This document shows, piece after piece, positions 44,589 through 57,008 of a DNA stretch of 64,000 nucleotides (its first letter is position 1; the number at the start of each line of letters is the position of its first letter). The notes below the pieces were generated by a model, which had not been told where the DNA came from, ran no database searches, and saw nothing but the letters and a program-made list of their open reading frames with translations. The DNA comes from Tricholoma matsutake (Eukaryota; Basidiomycota; Agaricomycetes; Agaricales; Tricholomataceae). Both the position numbers and the translations under genes were made by a program. The stretch lies in NCBI GenBank assembly GCA_026075535.2, contig AP026539.1, positions 4,216,001 to 4,280,000 of the forward strand. Reading direction: 5' to 3'.

Positions 44589-46809
44589 TCTATAAGGAAT
44601 ATCAGCGCAATTTACCGGGGCAAATATTGTTTGCCAAACTTCGTATGCGAAAGAGATACATCATAGATATAATGAAGATTCATTTTTTGGGAAGACAGAA
44701 CGAGAATGAAATAATACCTCCAAACCTAATTCTCCAGCCTGACCTATCAATAGCATACCGGATCATGGAACACAAGAAAGGTCACTATGGCATGGACAAT
44801 GGAGCTCTTTCGTGCCTGCCTTGATGACTGTATACATACTTTAATCCAACTTGGGTCTGACAGTTTCATACAGCTTTCTTAGCTGAAGGATTGACTTCGC
44901 GGTGATCGCCGGTCTGGGTTTGAAATTGCTGCCTCCGGCTTTCGGCTTTCTTTACCGAGACTGAAAGAGCTCCTAAAACTGAAAGAGCTCTAAGAGCTCG
45001 CTCCGAATATCGCTTTGCCTTCTGGTTGTTCAGCGGAATGGGACCATATGTGTACTCACATGGTGTGAAGAACGTACTTAACGGGAACATGAAGGAGGCT
45101 TGATAGCATGTACTTGCGTCATGCCTTGCAACATGTGCCATCTACGTAATCCACTCAGGAGAACTCGGATCTGCCGTGCTGAAAGCAGCGGCCAGCTCAA
45201 ACCAGTACGTTGAAGACCGCCGAGCGGTTGAAAAATGATATGATGCCTAACTCAGGCTTACGCTGCCACCTCCCTGATGATCAAAGCGGACGGGGAATTG
45301 ATGTAATCCGTATTGTTTGCATGTTTCGTAAACTCCAGGAGCGGCGAAATGTTGCGCCGTGACGGACGTTGGGGCCAGGTTGCCAAGGGCCAGGTTGGGG
45401 CGGAAGATTCGATGCCGCAGTGTGGATCTCCCTAAACTGAGATCCACCTATGATCGATCATTCGTGACCATCCGAGTCGTCGGTGGCCTTGGCAGGATCT
45501 GTCCTACACCTCGCATGACATGTGGAAGACAGCTTGAATTGGAGAAGACAGCTTACTTGGAGAAGGCAGCATGCTCGGAAGTTCAAGCTCCTTATAGAAT
45601 GTATTGAGCGCAGGTGTTTAGAACAGGAACCTACAGGAACTGAATTTCTAGACTGCCTCCTACGGAGGCCTTGTAGACTAGTATATATTCTACTAGTAAC
45701 CCATAAACCCTCGATAACCCATGACCGGTGACCCATACCCCTCCAACCAAAATCCATAGGTTTTGGTGTTAGTCGCATCCCTGAACTAAATATTGATGCA
45801 ATTTGTTCACGCACCAGTGATGCGCCACAGGTAGCTCGAAAACAAACCATTTGATAGTTTTAACCTGAAAAAACTCTACCATGGCTCCAAACCTCTCAAT
45901 ATTCTTAAGAAAGGTCTCGAAAATTTTTCCAAAAAAATCAAGGATCGCCGATGCAATCGAGGCATGTGAAAAACATCAAAATAACGGGTGGTGGCTATGT
46001 TGACAATGACAGAATCTCCCCTTGACCCTCGTCCAACTTACGGTGATGTCCTCAAGGTGGTTTCAACCATCCGTAGATACATTGAACCCCGTTGCTCGCA
46101 AGCTGGAAGCACTTTTGGTATCTTTCAGCATGAAGCTTCACCTCGATGAGAGCAGAAGCATGAAAGGTACTGTTTTAACAGACTATTTCAAGAGGGCATA
46201 GATTTTATTATTCAAATTAGGATACATTGCATTGCTTAGTTTCAAAATCATAGTCTAGAAGTTTTTCCTCCTTTTTCCTGATTCTTTTAAACCCTTTTTT
46301 GGCCTACCTCCTCAATCCTATAACCCCGATAACCCATACCCTGGGCCAACCACCAAGGGGTATGGGTTATGAGGGAGTCGAGTGTATCTACATCAAGTAG
46401 CACTGATATGCCAGTGATCTCTCTCTCGGGCGTGTCGTACTTGCATCTGCAATTCCTTTTCAAAGATATAAAAGGAAATACTTTGATTGCTCCACTTCGG
46501 AGTTTGCAGATACGCTCTATTGACGTTTAAACATTCTTCTCGATTGTCACTCGAAATTTAGGAGTCTACATACAATCGATCACCCTTATTCGATCCCATT
46601 AAAATGATTAATCCTAATGAAAAGACCGTCGTTCTCGGACAAGAATACCGGCGACAGTCGCGCCGGTCACGGTTCCATAGGGGTTCCGCCGCTGTTCGTT
46701 GACTTAACATTCCTCCCAACTCATCTCCGTCAAAATGCTTTCCCGGTATCATTTTGTCCTTCCTTCTGTTCGCTTCATTTCTACTACCGAAAAGTATACT
46801 ATGCTAACC
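44589..46809. other. Gene-free stretch with a possible small inverted-repeat element
   Basis: Related TAACCCATA / TATGGGTTA phrases lie in opposite orientation at about 45685-45750 and 46320-46385, which could be ends of a ~700-bp element, but no target duplication was found. A GACAGCTTG(A)ATTGGAG phrase is repeated near 45530-45560. No gene was recognised. Confidence 0.35.
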
Positions 46810-46816
46810 TATAAAA
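46810..46816 (+). promoter_or_regulatory. TATA-like box of GST-4
   Basis: TATAAAA, 67 nt before the ATG. Confidence 0.55.
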
Positions 46817-46876
46817 TCTACACTTCCTCGTCCCATTTTCGCCAGCGTCTCCCACAAACCCACTCAAATTTTCACG

Positions 46877-47808
46877 ATGCTAAAACTCTATGGCAAAGCG
46901 CCGTTGTCGCCCAACACTATTCGGGTTCTGGTGGTACTGAAGGAAAAAAAGATTCCGTACGAGTTCATCGACGTGTCGCGGAGTGATATGAAAACGCCAG
47001 AGTACCGGTCGAAAAGCCCTTTTGGACTGTTCCCGTTCATTGTAAGTTCAATTTATGCCTTCTGTTCTTCGGTTGTAACGAAAATCTGATACTGGAAATG
47101 TTGTTTGTCATAATGCTTAGGATGATGACGGCGTTATCCTCTTTGAAAGCCGTGCCATCTGCCGGTATATTGAGGCAAAATACCCTGACCGAGAGCCGAG
47201 ACTCATCCCCACAGACCCCATGGCGAATGCACTATTTGAACAGGCAGCGTCATTCGAGTCATCCGCGTTCGAACCGCATGCCTTCGGTGCGTTCATGGAG
47301 ATGCTGCGTAAACCGTACGTGTCAGGAGCTATTCTCATTAAGAGGATTGAGATGTTGAACACCCAACAGGTTTTTTGGAGGAACAGGAGACAAGGCGGTA
47401 TTTGACAAGCATATTGAGTCGTTAGCTGCCAGGCTCGACGCTTATGACGCTATTCTGGGGAAGCAAAAATATATCGCTGGCGATGTAAGCATCTTTCTAC
47501 TGCTACGTATGGACTATTGATCAAACATGCACTCATCCACAGGAACTCACCCTTGTTGACTTGTTCCATCTCCCGTTTGGATCCATGCTGGCCATCGCCG
47601 GGAGTGATGTTATGTATAGTAGGCCCAATGTCGCAAGGTGAATGATACCACGTATTTTCCTCACATTATAATTCACCTCGTGGTCTGGATCAATAGGTGG
47701 TTCAGAGATTTAACTTCGAGGGAATGTTGGTTGACGCACAACGAAGACTTGAAAAAATGGAACGGGTCACCGATGGTGGTGGACCCTAATGCTACACCCA
47801 ATTTCTGA
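46877..47808 (+). CDS. Glutathione S-transferase, phi-like (GST-4)
   Basis: Exons 46877-47041, 47121-47314, 47370-47484, 47543-47637 and 47697-47808 join into 226 residues. It lacks the second residue (Thr) found in GST-2 and GST-3. Visible motifs are YGKAPLSPNTIRV with the serine, cis-Pro GLFPFI, ESRAICRYIEAKYPD and GDELTLVDLFHLP. The C-terminus ends VDPNATPNF and differs from all the others. Exon 1 is closest to GST-2. No breaks are visible. The product would be a soluble glutathione transferase; substrate and regulation cannot be read from the sequence beyond the TATA box. Confidence 0.93.
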
Positions 47809-48070
47809 TGTGCTATGCATGTTGTACATGCCCATGGTGAACCCTGGCCTGATGAGATGAGAAGTAACAGATGTGTTGCAATAATCATACGCCTAATATG
47901 CATTAAAATTATACTACACTTGTACTACACTAATAAAGTCTATGTGAATTGGACTTACGCGAGTCAAGCTTGAAAGCTAACACCATTGGCAAGCCTTGAA
48001 GCCCAGTGAAAACCGCACCTGATGGCGCCGGAGATTTATTTATAACTAACGTGTATCGATCCTTTGTAAT

Positions 48071-48381
48071 TGTTGGAGCACGCAATCCATGGTATCACGT
48101 TCGTATACTCATTTAGTTATTTATAGGACATTTCGTCCCTATGATCTCTTTCTTTATTACTGCGTTACAGTTTAGCCGTATCACTTATACCTCGTAGTCA
48201 TGGATATCTTCCCTCAGACTTTGCCACTACCTCGAGTGGGCTGAGCTGAGGCAAGTATCCCTTTCTCTACATACTCGTGAACATTGTACTTACTCTATTA
48301 CCTGTAGTCGTGTACTTTACAGGTAATCTATTAGACTTTGCCACTACCTCGAGTGGGCTGAGCTGAGTCATGTACTTTACA
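48071..48381 (+). repeat. Candidate solo LTR with a 35-bp internal duplication
   Basis: The stretch starts TGTTGGAGCACG and can end at GTACTTTACA. It has a TTTATAGG box near 48120 and two identical 35-bp blocks (48216-48250 and 48333-48367, beginning AGACTTTGCCAC). The layout resembles the copia LTR nearby, but no target duplication or second copy supports it. Confidence 0.35.
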
Positions 48382-48639
48382 GGCTATACTCACTCTTTCA
48401 GTAATCCGAAATCTAGAAACAAGTCAAGCAAAACTTGTTCAATTGGGCCATGGCTAAAGCCTGGCATGAACGAGTCCTCGATTTCAAAGTAACAACTTAA
48501 TGACTAATAATCTGCTAAAGTCTGAGGTTACCTTTAGTGCAGTTTAACCTAGCAACTGTGAAGGGAGACTCAGATAGACTGAACAGCTGGAGTCCAGAGT
48601 GAGCAACTAGTTATTATATGAGACAATAAGGAGTACAGT

Positions 48640-48910
48640 ACTTGGAGTCCAGAGTGAGCAACTGACAGCCTATTCAGTAGAAATCCACGATACATCCGTC
48701 CAGCAGATTTCTGCAAAACAACAATAGATCTGTCAGTAGCAGATTGGGCCCATAGCAGGAAAGACTTGTGTGGGCCGAGGGTGTGATGCATCCATGTGGG
48801 CCCAGTATACAGATTCACTGCCAGTGATGATTCTTCCCAGTGGTAATTGCTGAAAGATTCTCGGTGGCAGTAACATCTGACTCACGGCGCTGGCTAGCAT
48901 GGTCACCATT
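48640..48910 (+). repeat. Left long terminal inverted repeat
   Basis: It pairs with the reverse complement of 63245-63492. Shared blocks include GATTTCTGCAAAAC, GATAGATCTGTCAGTAG-like, GGAAAGACTTGTGTGGGCC and CGGCGCTGGCTAGCA. A 21-bp direct repeat (TGGAGTCCAGAGTGAGCAAC) at 48588 and 48643 marks the outer end. Confidence 0.8.
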
Positions 48911-49162
48911 TTACTACATGGCACCAGCAATGATTATTACCGGTGGTAATTGCTTGATCCGTGTGGGCCCAGTGAATAGAATTATAGCACCAGCAGCAAC
49001 AATCGCCGCCAGTAATTGCTAGAAAAATATGGTCTACCCTTCACAGGTGACAATTCTCGCTGCCAGTAATTACTGAAAAGATTGTAATTGCCAAAAAATG
49101 GTGCCGGCTAGCACAGTTGACATATACATTAAGCAAAACAAAAGAGGTTGCTAGTGATAATT

Positions 49163-50521
49163 TTACGATGTCCTTGGTAAAGAATTCATCATTGTCCTGC
49201 ACTTCTGCTGCATTAATTGGGCCATCTGGCACATTGCCTCATCAAGGGTGGCGAGCTGCCGGTGAAGGGCATGGTTTACTGCAATGTTGGACTTCACTGT
49301 CTTGATGGCCTCGCGGTAGCTGTGTTCAACAGTGTCAGAATAAGTCAAAATCTCCTACAATCATTATTCAGCAGCTCCTGGCCAAAGTTCAGGACTTACT
49401 TGGGGGGCCTGCTGGGATGATGCCGGTGTTGATGGAGTACAACCTGGGAATACTGGATGAATGCGGCTGGGTAACAAAAGGCGGACGGTGCACTGAGGAA
49501 CATTTTGGGGAGAGCCAGGGGGGGAATGGACCTCATCTGAATCTCTCTGTGTCAATATTGAACTATGAGAAGATCCAGGCAAGGACAATGTTGGGGTGAC
49601 ATGATCTAGCACAGGTTCGATATAGGCCATAGAGACATCGAGCTCCATGTCACTACCTTCAGTCACCTCAGTAAACCAGAAGTGTGCACTGTCTGCATCT
49701 GGCATGTCAACACTGGCAGGGATCTCAAGAGTGTCCACCATTTGTAATTGTGATGGCGGTGTTGCCAAATGATTAGGACTGCCAGGAATATAAAAAGTGT
49801 CTGGGTCAATGGTATGGGTATGTAGCACCATTGGGGCTCCAAAATCAACTCCAGAACAATCTGTGCCTGGCAAGTCAGGAATATGAAACATGTTCATGTC
49901 ATTGTGTGCTGGGGATGATGTCAAATGAGCAGTGGTGCTTGCCACCAGTGACTCAGGACTACCAGTAATATAAAACACATCGGCGGCCAGCAAGTCAGGA
50001 ATATGCATGTCTAGGTCATGGTGTGCCGGTGATAGTGTCAAATGAACAGTGGTGCTCGCCACCAGCTCAGGACTACCAGGAATATAAAACGCATTGGTGG
50101 CCGGCGAGTCAGGAATATGAAAGAGATCTAGGTCATGGTGTGGCGGTGATGATGTCAAATGAATGGTGCTCGCTGTGGGTGAGTCAGGACTACCAGGAAT
50201 GTGAAATGCATCCAAGTCAAAAGATTGGGAATTTTTGGTGGGTGGGGTTGCCAAATGGATAATATCTGCAGCTGCTTCAGAAATATCAAAAGCAAATGAG
50301 GAATGTATCGATGAACGTGGTATGGAGAAATGAAGAGTACCATCCACTGCCAGTGAATCAGGACATTCAGGAATATGAAAAGTGGCCAGGTCCAGATTAT
50401 CTATATACACTGCTGGTGAATCAGGACTACCAGGAATATCCAAGGCGTCGAGGTCCAGAGTGGGCATACTTGTTGGTGGCAAATTTGGCAAGTTTACTGA
50501 TGAGCTGCCTGAATATTCCAT
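49163..50521 (-). CDS. Repeat protein with HIPGSP motifs and a coiled-coil tail
   Basis: Two exons (50521-49400 and 49354-49163, with a 45-nt GT-AG intron) give 437 residues without breaks. The start MEYSGSSSVNLPN was chosen because it is the first Met followed by the repeat region. About eight to ten degenerate repeats of the type DLDAFHIPGSPDSPTA make up most of the protein. The C-terminal exon (SYREAIKTVKSNIAVNHALH, LDEAMCQMAQLMQQK) looks like a coiled coil. No known domain is recognised. It stands head-to-head with the next gene with only 109 bp between the two starts, suggesting a shared promoter. Confidence 0.7.
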
Positions 50522-50630
50522 AACACACAAAAATTGATCAACAAATGCGGTCACATGAATTTTGAATACGGAAGTTGAAGATTTATTGATGCTATCAACT
50601 GCATCCACCCTAAGTACAAACAGTTTTATC

Positions 50631-52429
50631 ATGTCTTCTCAGCACACCGAATCCATGGAGCGCACCCTCAATACATTTTTGGATGGTACTCGGATGACCG
50701 TGGATTTGAAATCCATGTTGGGCAAGTTGGTGCATGATTTTTATTATGTCCTATGAATCTTTCTAAGAAGGCTTTGAAGTTGGATTATAGGCAAAAGGTG
50801 TTGGTGAAGGAAGTGGCGATGACGCTGTTCCTCAAACATGTGTTCAAAGTACTCCATCAGTGGGATAAGTCTGGCCCAATGCCTTGGGAATCCATCAACC
50901 AGAGCATATATATTTGTCAACCTTCACCCATCGCTGCGCCAAGCAGCACTCTCCCAGCCATGCATGTTACATTCCAAATCCCCCCCACAGCTACGCCACC
51001 CATCGTTGCTCCCGGTTCTGCAGCCACATCACTCGTCGCCGTGTCTGCACCCGTTCCCACCACTGCAATGCCGGAGGCTCAGACCAACCAAACAGAAGCA
51101 GCTGCAAGAGCCCAGAGCAAGGGCAAGGGCAAGGGCAAGAAAAAGAAGGTCATAGAACACCTGGCTCCACCTCAGTCAAAACGCCGAAAGGTGTCGCCAC
51201 AGCTGGTGCCGCCTGAAACGGAGGACAGCAACATCACAAAAGAGCCACCATTCATCCACGCCAACCTGCCAATCATGACGGCCACTCCTGCTCTACCTGA
51301 AGACAATATATGGAGGTCCATTGTGGAACGGCCCACTGCTCTGTGCGACACCTGCAGTTTGAGGGGCCTGACAACCTGCTGAACGATGGGCATCCAGATT
51401 GCTTGCATGACGTGCCACAAGGGCAAGACGAAATGCTCATATACAGCATCACGTACAGCACGGCAAGATGAATTGATAGTGGCAGGGGAGCTCAAGGGGA
51501 GAAAAAAGGTCGTTGGGAAGAAAAAGGTGAAGGCAGAGGAAAGTGAACGACTGAGAACGGCGCTGAAGAGAAAACGCCGGGCAGCAGACACCACCAGTGA
51601 GTCAGATGAGTACATCCCCATCATGCCAGCCCCCGTCCCCTCAACTTCATGCATCTCTGACCATATACCAACCCCAGAGCCTGTCCCGTCAACAAGCCTC
51701 ACAATCCCCCAATCCATCGACACCACGCTTCCTGCACCACCACCACCAGGTTGTGTCACCCATCCCAATCGCATGCCCACCGTCGGTGGTTTACAATGGG
51801 AGCTCCAAGACCTCCGCATGCTCGTATTGGTCTTGGCAGAAAATCAAGGGAAATTGGATAAGGAAAGCCTCATGTTGTGTGGATACATGGAAGTTTTGAA
51901 CACATTGAAGGAAAAGATGACAGTGAGCATTCCGGCATTGGAGGCTGAGATGGGTGAGTTGAGAGAAAAGGTGCTGGTGAGCATTCCGGTGCTGGAGGCT
52001 GAGATGAGCGGGTTGAGGAATGGGATGGAGTTGGAGAAGATGAAGCAAAAGGTTTTCATGTTGCATGGTCAATTGGCAGTGACAAACAAGTGGCTGGCCA
52101 AATTGGAGAACAAGGGAAGCTCCGAGGAGGAATCAGAAGATGAAGATCCACGGAATGCAGATGCCATGGCGCCGTTGACAATCCATCTCCTGAAGTCATC
52201 AATGTTTGTCAATCCAGCCCATTTGCGTGAATCCATTCGCTCCCCACCATCGCCTGTTCCCATTATTATGACCACAGCTACATCAGTGATCCCTGACACC
52301 AGTTCTTTCACCAACACAGCTGCAACTTCTACCTCCCTGGATCCAACATCAACATACACTGCACAAATGTCCCCCCTCCCACCTGATACCACTGTCTCAA
52401 TTCCAAAAACATCAACACCCCCGGCATAA
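50631..52429 (+). pseudogene. Cys-cluster, coiled-coil protein; two lesions
   Basis: The reading opens at ATG 50631 (MSSQHTESMERTLNTFLDGT), shifts phase near 50750, and continues from 50753 in one frame to 52429 with a single TGA at 51380. It has a Pro/Ala-rich part, a basic KGKGKGKKKK stretch, and then a double cysteine motif CDTCSLRGLTTC...ACMTCHKGKTKC that could bind zinc, as in fungal Zn-cluster-like proteins. Heptad-like repeats with internal duplication (VSIPALEAEMGELR / VSIPVLEAEMSGLR) lie near 51925-52020. A Ser/Thr/Pro tail ends it. Function is unknown; DNA binding is an inference. Confidence 0.6.
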
Positions 52430-52589
52430 TTCTACGTTGGATAAAAATTAACAATATTTTTTATACTACACCTATTTGTGTATATATTTTGATCAATATA
52501 TGCATAGTTGCTTCATTAATAGATGGAGTATAAGGTATATATTGAATTCATCATGCTGTAGGAATGTGGAAGGAGGCTACAAGGATAGA

Positions 52590-53030
52590 TACAACAAACG
52601 TACATTGAAGTGACTGACACTGGTAGTGATAAAGTTGCCAGCAGCCATAAGCGTAACAGTGGAGCTAAGTGAATGACCAGCGCTGGTTACTGTATGAGCT
52701 AAGAAAATGTGTATGGGCCCATCCTAACATAATGCAGGGAAATGGGCCCATATGAATGATACGCCCAATGGAATGATCAGGTGGGCCCATATTACTGCTG
52801 TTATTACAAATCATAAAGAATATATCCTAAAACAGTACATTGTAGTGACCGGCGCTGGTAGGGAGATACACAGGCAAGTAAGAGAAGAGAACAATCATTA
52901 GTCGAAGACAGTAGTAATGTGCAATGAGAGTAGACGTAGATTAATCCTGACACTGGCCAGACAGCAACTGTCGCTTGTGTGGCAGTCAGCTATTTCCTAA
53001 CAGGATGTCTCGGCACCAGAAAACATAAAG
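52590..53030 (+). repeat. Left inner inverted repeat
   Basis: It is matched in reverse complement by 61293-61790. Near-identical blocks include TAATCCTGACACTGG and CGCTTGTGTGGCAGTCAGCT. TGGGCCCA copies at 52714, 52743 and 52782 have spacings 29 and 39, mirrored at 61652, 61623 and 61584. The neighbouring 53031-53330 repeats parts of 52480-52620 as a direct copy (ATATATGCAT(A/G)GTT block). No gene here. Confidence 0.8.
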
Positions 53031-53388
53031 TCAGCGCCCAACATGGTGTAGTGATAATGTTACCAGGGGCAATAAGCATACAAGTTCAGAGCTAAGCAAA
53101 TGACTGGTGCCATGATCAGCAATGGTCACTGTACATGACCTAAGGAAATGTCTATGGGCCCTTCTCATAAAAGAATCTATACACAAATGGTACTTTGTAG
53201 GGACTGGTGATAGTAGTCACAATGGCAGTGATAATGCACCAGCACTTAGGGGCACATAGTTTGAAGAATATATGCATGGTTATTTCATTAGTAGATGAAA
53301 TATATAAGGGATCTATTGAATGTATTGCATCCATGGCAGCACCAAAAAAAAACTATCCGCCGACCGCAGTGATATCCAAAGGCATGGT

Positions 53389-55937
53389 TTATTGTGCATG
53401 TCGGTGTCTTAAGTCAAACATATCCTGGGGGTCAGTGGATGCATCTCCACGAGCTTTTGGTCTTGGCTTTGGACGGAGGCCAGGATCCATTGTCACATTC
53501 ATCACTTCAACATCAGTGTTGCTGGGCTTTGATTTTTTAGGCCGCCAGCCGCAACTATTGTGGTCATTTGACCGTGCTCTTTTCAGCTTTCCCATGCTTC
53601 CTTCCGCTGGTGTACTTGTTCCAGCATCCTGTGTTGTAGTCACTTCATCGGTGTTGCAAGCACGGGATCTGTAGTCATTCAACCGTGCTCTTTTCAACTT
53701 TCCCTTGCTTCCTTCTGCTGGTGTACTCATTCCAGCATCCTGTGTTGTAGTCACTTCATCGGTGTTGTGAGTGCGGGATCTTGATTGTGTTTTCATCCAA
53801 TGCTTTCTGTGGTCAGGGATTACACTATCAGTTGAAGCAACTGATGTTGCCTCAGGGATGGTATCCATCGGTAATGAAGCTAGTGTCATGTTCTGGTGAG
53901 AATTTTGACCTTGCCAAATGGCCAGTCAGAGGGCAGGTGCAGTGGAATCATGGATACTACCATGTTCCATCCATGCAGGAACCGAACCATTCATTAAATG
54001 ACCCCCACGCTCCAAATCTGCAAGATAGCTAGCGTAGGTAGGCTCTGTCATGTTGACTCCTGTAGGACCAGTCGTCAAACCCGTCATCGCCGGAATATTG
54101 TGATCCTCTGCTGTTATGTATCGGCCAGGTGGAATGAGCGCCTTCTGGAGCATGGGATCGACCAAAAGGTCCCATTCCAGTGGCATCAGGTTTTCCAGTA
54201 GCAGTGGAGCTAACCCAGTGGCTTGCTGCTTTTTCTTTTGTTGTTTCGGTACTGGTGCACTCTCACTTTTGGGTTGCTGTGTGGTGGCCTTGGGCCGTTT
54301 GCCTTTTGTTTTCTTTTTGGTTTGTTTGTGCTTTGGCGGATTGCATGGAGCTGCTGTCATTCCTTCGGTCTCCATGTCATCCAAGTCTGTAAGTTCTTGT
54401 AATCGAACTGCCAGCCAAAGTGTTCCCTCCCATGAATTAAGGACATTTGTGAATTCGAAACCAATCTTTCCTTCTTCCTGCCTTCCCATCCAATGGGTAA
54501 AACATGCCTTGATATCATGTTTATGCATTTTCGATGGTTCCCGCAATAATACAAACTCCTCATCCAGTGATTCATCTGAGTCTTCCAGTGCTGCAGTCAA
54601 TGCTCGTGATCTCCCCGGTGCTGAGGAAGTTGCGCAGCTCTTTCCTCCTTTCTGCAGAGGCATATAGTCCACCTGGTTGATAAATTTGGATTGCTGTGTG
54701 TGAATATCAAGCCACAGGACATGACCAGAGGTTCTCCTTGCAGCTAAATCTTGCTGGGGATCAGTATCTTCATTAATCAAAAATGGTTTACTCACTGTAC
54801 ATCCTTTCAATGTATGCCTGTAAAACTTGGTTTTTGGTAATTCAAAAACTGGGCATTGTCGCCATGGCAGATAAGACAGTTCACCGGTAGCAGTGGCTGT
54901 CCCTTCACTCCAGTCTCCAGGATTTGTTTAGGCTTTGCCCCACCAGCAGGTTGTATCACTGATTTCTCCTCTTCATCGGTGGTGAGATATTCCTTGATGT
55001 ATGCCTCGAACGTGTCTGCAATAGGCTTTTCATGCCACCCAGGTTCATCAGTGATGAAATTTGGCTTATTGTTGCCTAGAAAGCTATTTGTTTCAAACCT
55101 ACAAATTCTTCATTAGTCACTGTTAAATGCCAGGTGAATGGACATACACACTCCACTTCCTCTTGCCCGCTGGATTTACCCATCCACCCAACACAACCAT
55201 TTGAACCCCAAGTTCAAGGTACATCAAATTTTGAAATTCATTCATACGCTTTGTGAGCATTTTCTCGGCATCCCTAACATCAATTCAGCCAAGTTACTGA
55301 ATTACGGGCGATACACGTACTTTTGCTGAACAGCCAATGGTGGGCCAGTATTCATCCATTGTTGCTGAAGTGCCTCAATCTTTGCATTTTCCTTTGAATC
55401 ATTGGAGATTCTTTTGTTGACCTTGGCATATTGCCACGAATATTTGGCCATCCAGTCCAGTCGTCCTTTCTCCAGTTCTGGAGCCTCCCATCCAATTGCC
55501 GCCTCTATTTCTGACCCATACAGGTGGATAATTACTTTGCGCTGTGGAGGGACCTTGCTGACCGCCGCCTTCGGTGGTTTGTGAGCATTTTGTCTGTACC
55601 AAGCTCTAATATGCTGATAATCATGTTTGTCAAAGAGCAGAATATACATCAAGGGCTTATTGCTCACTTCCTGCAGGCCATCCATTGGAGGTTTAACAGG
55701 TAAATTGAATAAGTCTGTCATGGCACCTTGTAAGGTTAGTTGTTGCACTTTGCAGTTTTTCAATGTCTTCCAGTCATCCACTCATTGCCGTAGCACATTC
55801 AGTTCTGCTGGTGACCACTTATGGGCAACTGGTTGAAATTCTGCATGCTCATCGGTCTGATTTCCATCATCTGAGCTGGAACTTGAAGGACAGCTGCCAA
55901 AGTCTTCCCTGCTTTGATCAGCATCCTCGGCAGACAT
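53389..55937 (-). pseudogene. Unrecognised multi-exon gene of the KDZ region, broken
   Basis: From ATG at 55937 the protein begins acidic and Ser-rich (REDFGSCPSSSSSDDGNQ). It then has a region with Trp/helix patterns (KWSPAELNVLRQ, DDWKTLKNCKVQQLTLQGAM, HIRAWYRQNAHK) loosely like a Myb/SANT-type fold. After an intron starting near 55320 it continues (ITDEPGWHEKPIADTFEAYI, LVDPMLQKALIPPGRYITAE). The C-terminus holds two copies of a ~41-residue unit with NTDEVTTTQDAGxSTPAEGS. TGA codons at 55782 and 53926 and a frameshift near 54900 break it. I do not recognise a function. Confidence 0.5.
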
Positions 55938-57008
55938 GATAGTCAATGTGGACGCAGTAGACAGGTTGTGCTGGCAAATACATTAGGTACCTTGATATTG
56001 CATCAGACTGTCCCTGAGAACTATTTACAGGTCATATTTCAGCCTCAATATACCCTAATATACCCATGACTTTGCTCGGTACACCTTTAATCTGCTCACC
56101 ACACCTTAATATATCACAATGTCCCTGAGCAGAACAGCGAGTAGTGGAGTATTATTAGCTGGGTGGTCCGCCAATTATTTGGAATTTTATAAAAAAAGGT
56201 AAGATTAGTAAACCATCATTTGTTGTCTTCAGTCATGGCTCCAATCGAGCCATTCAAGCCATTTGAGCCATTCACCGATAGATGGATGTGTTGTCAGTGG
56301 GGCTGCAATTACAATGTCAGTGGCAGGGTACATGCAGCAAGTATGGTCGAATATCACAAACGATGAGCTAATTTACCTACACCGCCATTACACACTTCCA
56401 CCGCGCTGGCACACCACACACATTGCCAACACAGCCACTGGTGACAGCATAGCCACCTATGGTGCATCACCAACTCACCAACACCTGATATACCAATGTA
56501 TGTGTTACAGTGAGTTATGACCACCCCATGCTACCAACACACTCCCACGGTGCTGGCACAGCTACACACATCGCCGACACAATCACCCTCGCCACCGGCA
56601 CAGCCACAGGTGAATATGACAACAACACACCGGCGATATGCATCCTGGCAACAGCACCATACATCTTTATTACCCTTCCATCCACATCCAGCAGTGCCAA
56701 CATTATCCTATTGATGCGGTATTTTCCTATTATGTGACTACACCCGATGCGGCCTTCCCAAATCACACACTACACTTGATGCGGCCTTTTACTTGCATGG
56801 TTGATCTTTTTCTTATATATTACTTATTTTTTATTCCTTAACCTTCGTGCCTACTTCCATGCAACGAAGGTATAGTAACTTCCAGTTCTTTTAATTGTAG
56901 TAACTTATGGTTCCTACTTCCATCCAACAAAGATAATTTGATCCTGTCTTTCCCATAAACATAAGTCTAGTGTAGGCTGCCAAACACGGCATCCTTCCAA
57001 TTACCTGG
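55938..57008. other. Gene-poor stretch between two genes of the KDZ region
   Basis: A repeated GAGCCATTCAAGCCATTTGAGCCATT phrase lies near 56248-56273, and short duplicated phrases CTACTTCCAT(G/C)CAACGAAG near 56850-56930. Plus-strand frames at 56263-56737 are short, Thr/His-rich and repetitive, and I do not call them genes. The 3' end of the KDZ gene is at 57009. Confidence 0.45.

Noticed and set aside
45685..46390. DNA transposon bounded by TAACCCATA / TATGGGTTA phrases
   Set aside because: Inverted similarity is short and uneven and no target duplication was found; kept only as a note.
50838..51216. Alternative plus-strand frames inside the Cys-cluster gene
   Set aside because: Shadows of the real frame, rich in Ser/His/Arg, with no motif.
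56263..56737. Two short plus-strand open frames
   Set aside because: Thr/His/Ala-rich text from repeated CACCAACAC/GCCACCGGC phrases; no splice or domain support.
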